A DNA stretch of 29,429 nucleotides, taken from NCBI GenBank assembly GCA_963606965.1, contig CAVDAL010000115.1, forward strand, positions 1 to 29,429, written 5' to 3'. Shown here in pieces: positions 23,597 through 29,429 of the stretch. The stretch comes from CAVDAL01 sp963606965. GTDB taxonomy: Bacteria; Actinomycetota; Coriobacteriia; Coriobacteriales; QAMH01. The notes under the pieces are model-generated. The model was given only the letters and a program-made list of their open reading frames with translations, had not been told where the DNA came from and made no database searches. Position numbers and translations under genes: made by a program. Position 1 is the first letter of the stretch. The number at the start of each line of letters is the position of its first letter.

Positions 23597-24145
23597 ATGA
23601 AGAATACAAAGGTCGAAATCAAGTTTTTCTCTGTGCCGAATTGGAAAAAAGAGGAAAAATACTTGCAGCAACAACATGCGCGCGGCTGGAAATTTATCAA
23701 GCTCAACGGCTTAGGGCTTTATCATTTTGAAAAGTGCGAACCACAGGATGTTATATATCAGCTTGATTACAATGAAGACAGCAAGAATAACAAAGATGAA
23801 TATGTGCAATTGTTTGAAGATTGCGGATGGGAATATCTTCAAAATTATGCTGGTTATAGCTACTTTCGTAAACCAGCTTCAGAAATGAATGAAAATAGAG
23901 AAGAAATTTTTTGCGACAATGCATCGCGCATGGACATGCTCAAGCGCGTGTTCAATGGCCGCATGATCCCTCTATTGGTAATATTTTTTGCTGTAATTGT
24001 TCCACAAATAGTTATGCAAGCAAGAAATATGAATACATATGGCGCAGTAATGCTCGCAGTCTTTTCTGTGATGTTCATAGCATATATTGCAATTTTTGCA
24101 TCATTTGCCAAAGCATATTGGAAGTGTCGCAAGCAAGTCGAATAA
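23597..24145 (+). CDS. DUF2812 membrane protein
   Basis: This 182-aa protein has an N-terminal soluble part with the DUF2812 pattern (KKEEKYLQQQHARGWKF, about 14-30, and FEDCGWEYLQNYAGYSYFRK) followed by two membrane helices (about 123-140 and 150-172). Function of the family is unknown; members commonly follow a PadR gene, as here with no intergenic base, and may act as partners that alter its activity or respond to envelope stress. Confidence 0.88.
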   Translation: MKNTKVEIKFFSVPNWKKEEKYLQQQHARGWKFIKLNGLGLYHFEKCEPQDVIYQLDYNEDSKNNKDEYVQLFEDCGWEYLQNYAGYSYFRKPASEMNENREEIFCDNASRMDMLKRVFNGRMIPLLVIFFAVIVPQIVMQARNMNTYGAVMLAVFSVMFIAYIAIFASFAKAYWKCRKQVE

Positions 24146-24236
24146 ACGAGCCTTTCAAGCTGCAGTCTGCAACTTTGTCATCAAAAGGCAAGTTGAAAGT
24201 TAGATATACAATTAAAATGCTTATGGCAGACAAAAA

Positions 24237-24329
24237 ATGAAAGTCGATTTTGGTTCATATGACGATGGCAGATACGACTTTAACAGCAACTATGATAATG
24301 ACGATGACAACGATCGTGATGATGATTAA
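24237..24329 (+). CDS. Possible 30-aa Asp-rich peptide
   Basis: A frame from ATG at 24237 encodes a peptide of which nearly half is Asp, ending NDDDNDRDDD. No ribosome binding site is seen. It may be the decayed C-terminal tail of a larger gene. Apart from this and the following terminator, 24146-24439 holds nothing I can support. Confidence 0.25.
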   Translation: MKVDFGSYDDGRYDFNSNYDNDDDNDRDDD

Positions 24330-24370
24330 CTGCCAATAAATTTTTAACAGACTAATTTGCTTCAGCGAAA

Positions 24371-24404
24371 GATGCTGCCATAGCTATGGCAGCATCTTTA
24401 TTAT
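24371..24404. terminator. Rho-independent terminator between convergent genes
   Basis: 24371-24396 is a perfect 26-nt palindrome (GATGCTGCCATAG and its complement), followed on the plus strand by TTTATTAT. It ends the padR-DUF2812 transcript and may also act for the ATPase gene on the minus strand. Confidence 0.8.
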
Positions 24405-24439
24405 AAGGCTGTTCTAAAAACTGCCTTAAAGAAGCAACT

Positions 24440-25612
24440 TTAAAAGATTGCAATCTTTCCAGATAGGAAGTCTTCAAGCGAAGTATTCCTATCACCAACA
24501 ATTAATGGTTTTGCGCTTTTATATATATCACAGAATTTATAAATTCCGCTTTTGCTCATTCTTCCGCTTTTAACCTCAATTGCTGTAACTGCTCCGCCAG
24601 TTTGCGCAACAACAAAATCAACCTCTTTGTCGCCTTCACGCCACCAATACAAGTCAAAACTTTCAAGTTCCGAACGAGCTATCAAATAAGCGCCAACAGC
24701 AGTTTCAACCAAATGGCCAAACAGCTCAGAATTATCAAACAAATCACCCTGTCCACGCCAAGCAGCCGTCATTAATGAAACATCATGCAACATCAGTCGC
24801 GGTGAAGATGACCTTGAGCGAATTTGCTTGCTATCATATTTTTGCAAGCTGCTCATAATTCCTGCGCCGGCTAACAAATCTAAATAATGACGCAGCGTTT
24901 CTGTATTTCCCTTATCATTAAGCTGACCTAAAATCTTTCTATAAGATAATTCTTGTGCAGAGTATTGTGCTCCAAGGTCGAAAAGAGCGTGCATAAGAGA
25001 CGGCTTGCGGATTTCTTCCATCTGCAAAATGTCCCTAGAAATTGTTGCCTCGATAATTGAATCGCGCATATATGTTCGCCATCGATCTTCATCATCACGC
25101 AAAATTGCTGAACCAGGATAGCCGCCAAAACGCAAAAATTCATTAATATCATAACCAAAAGCTTCATGCATTTCCGAATAGTTCCAATGCACGGAGCGCA
25201 ATAATTCAAATCGCCCAGCCAAAGATTCTGTTAAACCGCTATTCAAAAGCAAGCTTGATGATCCAGATAAAACAACATGCAAGGGTAAGTCGTTCCAGCT
25301 ATCTTCATCCCAAAGCGCTTTTACAGCATTCGACCATTGTCTAACTTTTTGAATTTCATCAAGAACCAAAATTGCCGGTTTGCCATTTTCTGCAAGAGCT
25401 CTTGCTTGGCGCCACTCCATCTCTATCCATTCAGCTCCAAGTTCGGAAGACATATCAGCAGCTGCAACATGCGATGGCATGTCTAGCTCTTTAAGAGCCT
25501 GCTTGATTGCGGTAGTTTTTCCAGTTTGGCGCGGGCCAATAACAACTTGAATAAATTTACGCTGTTCACTTAATCTTGACTCTAGCTTTTTTGAAATTTC
25601 ACGTCTGTACAT
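24440..25612 (-). CDS. AAA ATPase with DUF4143 domain
   Basis: A 390-aa protein with the N-terminal AAA_14 ATPase (Walker A GPRQTGKTT, 26-34; Walker B ILVLDEIQK) and a C-terminal DUF4143 domain that ends in a PD-(D/E)XK-like core: WREGDKEVDFVV followed by TAIEVKSG. Such proteins are common, often in many copies, in gut Actinobacteria and Firmicutes; their role is not established. The start at 25612 follows AAAGGG; the longer frame to 25681 overlaps the tandem repeats upstream. It has its own likely operator repeats. Confidence 0.9.
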   Translation of the reverse strand: MYRREISKKLESRLSEQRKFIQVVIGPRQTGKTTAIKQALKELDMPSHVAAADMSSELGAEWIEMEWRQARALAENGKPAILVLDEIQKVRQWSNAVKALWDEDSWNDLPLHVVLSGSSSLLLNSGLTESLAGRFELLRSVHWNYSEMHEAFGYDINEFLRFGGYPGSAILRDDEDRWRTYMRDSIIEATISRDILQMEEIRKPSLMHALFDLGAQYSAQELSYRKILGQLNDKGNTETLRHYLDLLAGAGIMSSLQKYDSKQIRSRSSSPRLMLHDVSLMTAAWRGQGDLFDNSELFGHLVETAVGAYLIARSELESFDLYWWREGDKEVDFVVAQTGGAVTAIEVKSGRMSKSGIYKFCDIYKSAKPLIVGDRNTSLEDFLSGKIAIF

Positions 25613-25657
25613 GATACATCCCTTTCGCTTTGGCAAAAATAATAACACAGCAAATGC

Positions 25658-25701
25658 AAAAATGATAGGTATATCTACCAAAAATGATAGGTGTATCTAC
25701 C
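25658..25701. promoter_or_regulatory. Two adjacent 22-bp repeats upstream of the ATPase gene
   Basis: Units 25658-25679 and 25680-25701 differ at one position. Each contains GGTATATCTACC or GGTGTATCTACC, which is a partial palindrome (GGTA...TACC), so two operator sites lie side by side about 50 nt before the ATPase start. Confidence 0.7.
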
Positions 25702-25800
25702 ATTTTTGACCAAGCTTTTCAATTATTGCCGGATTTCTGCACTTTTTTGCCGCGGTAGCTCTTTATTTATTTAACTTCAGAAGCAGATTTTGAAAGTTAT

Positions 25801-25928
25801 AGCAAACATTACGGTTGCTAGTGCTAACTCCGGAAGCATTCGGGTGTCGTCACCCAGTTGACTTGTGAGCCAGATGTGCAAAAATTAATTTGTGTGGCTG
25901 AGCATCTGGGATCGCGGAGCGCAGCCAC
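25801..25928. other. Structured intergenic stretch with possible pseudoknot
   Basis: Three consecutive foldable units occur. AGCAA/TTGCT lies at 25801-25819 and GGGTG-TCGT-CACCC at 25842-25855. Then come two interleaved 7-bp pairings: CCAGATG (25870-25876) with CATCTGG (25903-25909), and GTGGCTG (25894-25900) with CAGCCAC (25922-25928). The interleaving fits an H-type pseudoknot or two exclusive hairpins. No frame is supported between 25702 and 25958. Confidence 0.5.
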
Positions 25929-25958
25929 TTATTGATACTAACATATGACGGATACTTA

Positions 25959-26477
25959 TTATTGCTCAATAGCAAGTTTAATAGAGTTGTAATCCCAATG
26001 TGCTTTCCCATCGTTCCCGTAATAATAAGCTGATAAATGCTTCCCTAGATTTCGTACCGATTCGGGACATTTGCTCTTGATTACAAAATGATAATTATAA
26101 AGAACAATAATTTTCATATCGTGGCTTGCAGCGTAATCACATTCGTATTCAATGTAACTGCGCATATCTGAGCTATATCCTTTATTACAACTATGGTAAT
26201 AGCCAGAATAGTTTGAACAATGCTTGCAAGCTCCAGCTGTAACCGCTGCTGTATGTTCACCGACAATAAGGATAAATGTCTTGGACGCATCAAGCCTTTC
26301 ACGAAGTGATCTTTTTATGTTGCAATTTAAGCTGCTATCGCGCGCAGTGCAAAGATTGTGAGCCGGAAGATAATGAAGGCTCAAATGCCAGCTATTATTC
26401 CAATCTTCCAACTTTTCAATTAAATCGCTATCCCCATCCCAATCTCCTGCGATATAAGTCTTTGTCCTGTATGTCAT
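25959..26477 (-). CDS. TIR-like (ThsB-type) domain protein
   Basis: The 172-aa protein is a single TIR-like domain of the MTH538/ThsB group used in Thoeris anti-phage defence, where such proteins make an ADP-ribose-type signal from NAD+. It begins KTYIAGDWDGDSDLI (6-20). Next come LHYLPAHNLCTARDSSLNC (34-52), a helix with KRSLRERLDASKTFILIVG (55-73), and RSYIEYECDYA (106-116), whose Glu110 or Glu112 may be catalytic. KIIVLYN follows. A cysteine group, C84, C87, C97, lies in a loop. GGGAGAG precedes the ATG. It starts 14 nt after the macro-domain gene, so the two form an operon. Confidence 0.82.
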   Translation of the reverse strand: MTYRTKTYIAGDWDGDSDLIEKLEDWNNSWHLSLHYLPAHNLCTARDSSLNCNIKRSLRERLDASKTFILIVGEHTAAVTAGACKHCSNYSGYYHSCNKGYSSDMRSYIEYECDYAASHDMKIIVLYNYHFVIKSKCPESVRNLGKHLSAYYYGNDGKAHWDYNSIKLAIEQ

Positions 26478-26491
26478 TTACTCTCCCGTCT

Positions 26492-27598
26492 TTATAGTTC
26501 TACTTTATCGACATCACCTTTATATATCACGATAGTTACATGCCCATGAATGTTTGCCTTGCTCTTGCTTATGGCTGCAACTATCAAGTCATAAGATTCT
26601 TGATGGCTTAATGAAGCACGCGACATACCCGTTCCCATTAGAGGCAAGTAAAGGTCAAGACCTTGCCCACGCCTGTCATAGAAGCCGATTAATTTTTCCA
26701 AAGACGCACCAATCTGTTCTTTGGTGCTTTGCGCATTATTGTTTTCATTAAATGTAGAAATTGCTAGTAAATAAAACATTGCACGTTTTCCTGGCACTAC
26801 AGCCACAGTACCTAAAGGATATTCTGGCTTAGGACTCGTTCCTTGTCCGCGCTCTGCAATTGGTTGAATGTTTTGCGTTTGCAAGCTTTCTTCAATTTGT
26901 ACGTCTAGTTCTGCCATGGTAACACCGGCATCTTCCATACGCTTAAGCCATTGCCCATGAATGGTTTTTTCAGATACTAAAGGCTTTGGATCATTTTCAT
27001 AGCTCCAAGTAATCTTTGTATCAAAAGTAGTATTAACAGGAACAACGATGACTTTTCTTGTTTTGCATTCCTTGCCGAAGCAATTTGAAAAAATATTGCC
27101 CTTTTTAACATGTAAAGAACCAGTTCCACAATGCCAAAGTGCTTTATCATTTATGTCCTTATTGTCAGCCTTTATAGCTGCTATAAGTGCGTGCGCCATC
27201 CAAGCGCAAGGGGTTTCTATCAACGCGGCAAGGTCTTTAGTAAGAATTGCTTCACTTGAAGAATCATTATCAAGATGTTCAATAATTTCATTTGCAAAAA
27301 ATTCAAACAGCGCTTCGTCCATTATTTCATCAAAGAAAGCATCAAAGTTTGCTGCAGTTTCTTCCTCTAATCCAACTCTGCCTAAAGCTTTTCGCAAGTC
27401 TAGCGGGACACCACAACGCTCGTTCATGATACTACTAGTTCGCTCTTTACCCAAAACGAAATCTGCTCCGCCTCTGAGTTTGATATGACCAGCATTCACA
27501 TATGGTTCGAGCAGCGCATTAAGAAATGTCTCATTAGATATTGACGCATTTAGCGCATAGCGTTTTGCAGTCTTAGCAAAAGTGGCAAGTGTAAACAT
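26492..27598 (-). CDS. Macro-domain (DUF6430/ThsA-like) protein with a soluble N-terminal domain
   Basis: A 368-aa protein in two parts. The C-terminal part (about 163-368) resembles the macro domain of type II ThsA (DUF6430): VKKGNIF, VIVVPVNTTFD (183-193), SEKTIHGQWL (209-218), a strand LGTVAVVPG, and the glycine-rich loop LPLMGTGMSRAS (318-329). In type II Thoeris this domain senses a TIR-made His-ADP-ribose-type signal. The N-terminal part (1-160) is soluble and mostly helical, with PYVNAGHIKLRGGADFVLG (32-50) and a long acidic helical stretch (80-112); it lacks the two membrane helices usual in type II ThsA. I do not recognise it. GGAGTG precedes the ATG. The likely promoter has an extended -10. 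Confidence 0.72.
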   Translation of the reverse strand: MFTLATFAKTAKRYALNASISNETFLNALLEPYVNAGHIKLRGGADFVLGKERTSSIMNERCGVPLDLRKALGRVGLEEETAANFDAFFDEIMDEALFEFFANEIIEHLDNDSSSEAILTKDLAALIETPCAWMAHALIAAIKADNKDINDKALWHCGTGSLHVKKGNIFSNCFGKECKTRKVIVVPVNTTFDTKITWSYENDPKPLVSEKTIHGQWLKRMEDAGVTMAELDVQIEESLQTQNIQPIAERGQGTSPKPEYPLGTVAVVPGKRAMFYLLAISTFNENNNAQSTKEQIGASLEKLIGFYDRRGQGLDLYLPLMGTGMSRASLSHQESYDLIVAAISKSKANIHGHVTIVIYKGDVDKVEL

Positions 27599-27635
27599 TT
27601 ATCACTCCACTAGATAATTTCATTAACCTTTATTA

Positions 27636-27644
27636 ACTATATCA
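27636..27644 (-). promoter_or_regulatory. Extended -10 promoter of the macro-TIR operon
   Basis: On the minus strand TGATATAGT (-10 box TATAGT at 27641-27636) lies about 38 nt before the start codon; the -35 region is poor, as is common for TG-extended promoters. Confidence 0.45.
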
Positions 27645-27692
27645 CAACCATACGAAAACGACATCTTAAGCTAAAGAAAATATCTTGTCTTT

Positions 27693-27733
27693 AGGTCGAG
27701 TAACTTAATCCAACGAAGCCTCGACCTTATATT
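27693..27733 (+). promoter_or_regulatory. Operator-like dyad and promoter of the DUF4417 operon
   Basis: AGGTCGAG (27693-27700) and CTCGACCT (27720-27727) form a perfect 8-bp inverted repeat. They bracket a candidate -35 (TTAATC, 27705-27710), with TATATT at 27728-27733 as -10 after 17 bp. The same intergenic region carries the divergent macro-TIR promoter. Confidence 0.5.
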
Positions 27734-27761
27734 TCTGTTGGAATTATGAAGGGAGAATCCA

Positions 27762-28502
27762 ATGAATGATTCTTTTAATGAAAAATCAGAACGCACAACC
27801 CGCAAAGGCTTACACGACATGTGGGGATCAGATCTTTATCAAGGAGCGGCTTGGAGCGATCTTGATAACCCGCTCGTTCACACAACCACAGCTACCACTC
27901 CGAAGGATGTGATTTCATGGCATGACGCCAAACACAATCATGCAAAAAACAAATCATCATTAGGAAGCGATTATCATATTAACGCCTTCATTCATTGCTA
28001 CATTGACGACATTAAATTTGATGGCGAACGTGAAGGCATTTGGAATAATCATAAGCGTTTCTTTGATATCGCTTCACATTATGATGGCATTCTTGGAATT
28101 GATTTCAGTACAAATGCAGACTTCCCTGAGCCTCTAAAGCGTTATCAGTTTCACCGCATGCGTGTAATGGAACATGCGTCTGCCATGCGCGGTTTTGCCA
28201 TTATTCCCAATGCGCGTTGGGGAACAGAAGAAACTTGGAACTATTGCTTTGACGCTTTGCCAGAAAAAGAAATGCTTGCCATTGGTGTTGTTGGCAGTCA
28301 ATTGCGCAGCCTTGAGAATCGCCCTGCATTCGAGGCTGGGATTCGTGAACTTGTTCGCCAAAAACATCCAAGCGCAATTATTGTTGTTGGATCAGCAAAA
28401 TATCAAATATTTTCTGAACTACGCTCACAAGGAATAAAAATATATCAATACGATGGGTCAACCTCCACACACTTCAAGCGCAAGGAGGAAGATGATGTCT
28501 AA
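27762..28502 (+). CDS. DUF4417 domain protein
   Basis: A 246-aa protein whose residues about 75-240 match DUF4417: HCYIDDIKFDGEREGIWNN, YDGILGIDFS, the invariant-looking IPNARWGTEETWNYCFDALP (162-181), AIGVVGSQ and IIVVGSAKYQIF. The fold appears alpha/beta; the biochemical role is unknown. DUF4417 genes occur on phages, integrative elements and beside toxin-like genes. The first 70 residues look variable. GGGAG precedes the ATG. It overlaps the nuclease-like gene by 8 nt, pointing to one transcript. Confidence 0.82.
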   Translation: MNDSFNEKSERTTRKGLHDMWGSDLYQGAAWSDLDNPLVHTTTATTPKDVISWHDAKHNHAKNKSSLGSDYHINAFIHCYIDDIKFDGEREGIWNNHKRFFDIASHYDGILGIDFSTNADFPEPLKRYQFHRMRVMEHASAMRGFAIIPNARWGTEETWNYCFDALPEKEMLAIGVVGSQLRSLENRPAFEAGIRELVRQKHPSAIIVVGSAKYQIFSELRSQGIKIYQYDGSTSTHFKRKEEDDV

Positions 28503-29034
28503 AGCTCCTAGTGGTTTTTTCTCTGGCACCAAAGGTGAACTCGCGTTTTATGGCAATGCAGAAAACATAATATCGGCCCGCACTTTTGGCCTTGATATGC
28601 GCGAACATCCGCTTGCTCAAAAACAGTTAAGTTCTAAAGATAGGAAAAGAATAAAACAAAAAATTGCTAATCGAACGGCAACGCAGAAAGAGTATAAACA
28701 ATATGAATGGGACAAACGTTTTAGAAAGCGTCGTCGCAAAGGAACAAAATACTTTTGGAAGCAAGAGCGTAACCGCCTTGAACGTGGAGAAAAAGGAACG
28801 CGCAATTGGTCCGAGGAACAACGCAAAGCTATATTGTCAGGCAATGCGCCCAAGTTCAACGGTAAAACCCTTCAAGGCCATCATGCGTATAGCGCAAAGC
28901 TTTACCCGCATCTTGCCAATTTGGGTGAGATAATATACCCAGTAACACATATAGAGCACCTTTATGGATGGCATGGTGGCTCTTATAAAAAAAGCAGGCC
29001 CGGCAGACGCATTAGGCGAATTAACGAAATGTAG
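28495..29034 (+). CDS. HNH/GHH-type nuclease toxin-like protein
   Basis: A 179-aa basic protein. Residues 105-165 look like the nuclease domains of polymorphic toxins of the HNH/EndoVII (GHH/LHH) kind: WSEEQRKAILSG, FNGKTLQGHHAYSAK with G128-H129-H130, IIYPVTHIEHLYGWHGG with H152, H155 and H160. The middle (48-100) is a highly charged helix rich in Lys and Arg. There is no secretion signal or delivery domain. The start at 28495 is preferred to the adjacent ATG at 28492 and to 28453 because AAGGAGG sits at the right distance. Next gene follows after 11 nt and may encode its antidote. Confidence 0.68.
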   Translation: MSKAPSGFFSGTKGELAFYGNAENIISARTFGLDMREHPLAQKQLSSKDRKRIKQKIANRTATQKEYKQYEWDKRFRKRRRKGTKYFWKQERNRLERGEKGTRNWSEEQRKAILSGNAPKFNGKTLQGHHAYSAKLYPHLANLGEIIYPVTHIEHLYGWHGGSYKKSRPGRRIRRINEM

Positions 29035-29045
29035 GAGGTTCAACA

Positions 29046-29351
29046 GTGAAAGATACATTAGCAATCAAACTGCCCGTAGGTGACATTTCCGCAAAGGCAT
29101 GCATGGCTGTCAAAAAAATAACCGATCTTTCTTTAAGCGAAATAAAAGAAAAGGTGGCTAGTGACGATTTTCTGTATGTATGCGATTATTCAGATGATGA
29201 TGGCTTGAAACTAATTAACAAAATTAAACGCGAAATGAAAAAATTAGGCATTGAGGTTAGACAATACGAAGACGGTATTGAAAAACCATCTGAACTTTTT
29301 GACAACATTGAAAAGTTACATGCAGAGATCGACAACGAGGATATAGATTAA
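29046..29351 (+). CDS. Small acidic protein with L7/L12-like fold, possible immunity protein
   Basis: A 101-aa protein starting at GTG with AGGAGG upstream. Residues 18-76 resemble the C-terminal domain of ribosomal protein L7/L12: a helix (ACMAVKKITDLSLSEIKEKV, 18-37), a strand (FLYVCDY), a second helix (DGLKLINKIKREMKKLG) and a final strand (IEVRQYED). The C-terminal tail is acidic. Placed last in the operon directly after the basic nuclease-like gene, it is a natural candidate for neutralising it, but that is inferred from position and charge. The remaining 78 bases hold only a small hairpin. Confidence 0.6.
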   Translation: MKDTLAIKLPVGDISAKACMAVKKITDLSLSEIKEKVASDDFLYVCDYSDDDGLKLINKIKREMKKLGIEVRQYEDGIEKPSELFDNIEKLHAEIDNEDID

Positions 29352-29429
29352 TTTTCACAGAAGTTGACTGTAAAAAGCATCCGGCACTGACGAAGAGAAT
29401 ACTGCGAAGGCAGTGTAAAAAATTATGCG

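Noticed and set aside
25613..25958. Retron or reverse-transcriptase-linked RNA
   Set aside because: The region is structured, but no reverse transcriptase gene lies within the window.
27762..29351. Prophage remnant
   Set aside because: DUF4417 can be phage-borne, but no structural, integrase or packaging gene is present in the window.

Overview
The window looks like a chromosomal segment from a low-to-moderate GC member of the Actinomycetota, most likely class Coriobacteriia. The reasons are the actinobacterial-style housekeeping set, a Vsr/DUF559-like solitary protein of a type I associate with that class, and many short repeats between genes. The class assignment is an inference from gene content and was not checked by a search.

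Layout. Positions 1-3660 are accessory: two copies of a ~500 bp repeat (47-570 and 2784-3290, built partly of 41-bp tandem units) flank a nuclease-like gene and a coupled pair of small membrane proteins, and an 84-aa membrane protein follows. Positions 3770-8758 (minus) hold pgi, tRNA-Gln, glmU, prs and pth. Positions 8891-12185 (plus) hold a Veg-like protein, ispE with unusual acidic insertions, and a COG2509-type FAD protein. Positions 12282-15331 (minus) hold dapF, rfbD and lysC; DapF lacks one of its two catalytic cysteines. Positions 15530-17736 (plus) hold 5-formyl-THF cyclo-ligase and a T-box-controlled phenylacetate-CoA-ligase-like gene. Positions 17861-22667 (minus) hold a HEAT-repeat protein, an O-antigen/teichoic-acid type ABC exporter, nikR, tRNA-Phe, a candidate type I toxin-antitoxin module and a phosphoglucomutase.

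From about 22700 onward the window is accessory again: intergenic repeats, a decayed HepT-like fragment, a PadR/DUF2812 operon with a clear operator, a DUF4143 ATPase with tandem operator-like repeats, a structured intergenic stretch, a two-gene Thoeris-like operon, and a divergent operon of DUF4417 protein, HNH/GHH-type nuclease and an L7/L12-like possible immunity protein.

The best candidate for an undescribed system is 25801-29351. A TIR-like (ThsB-type) protein is preceded by a protein with a DUF6430/ThsA-like macro domain. That macro domain is joined to a soluble N-terminal domain of about 160 residues, instead of the two transmembrane helices known for type II ThsA. Next to it, transcribed the other way from a shared regulatory region, lies a compact toxin-immunity-like operon. 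The operon boundaries and motifs are read directly; the defence role is inference from the families.
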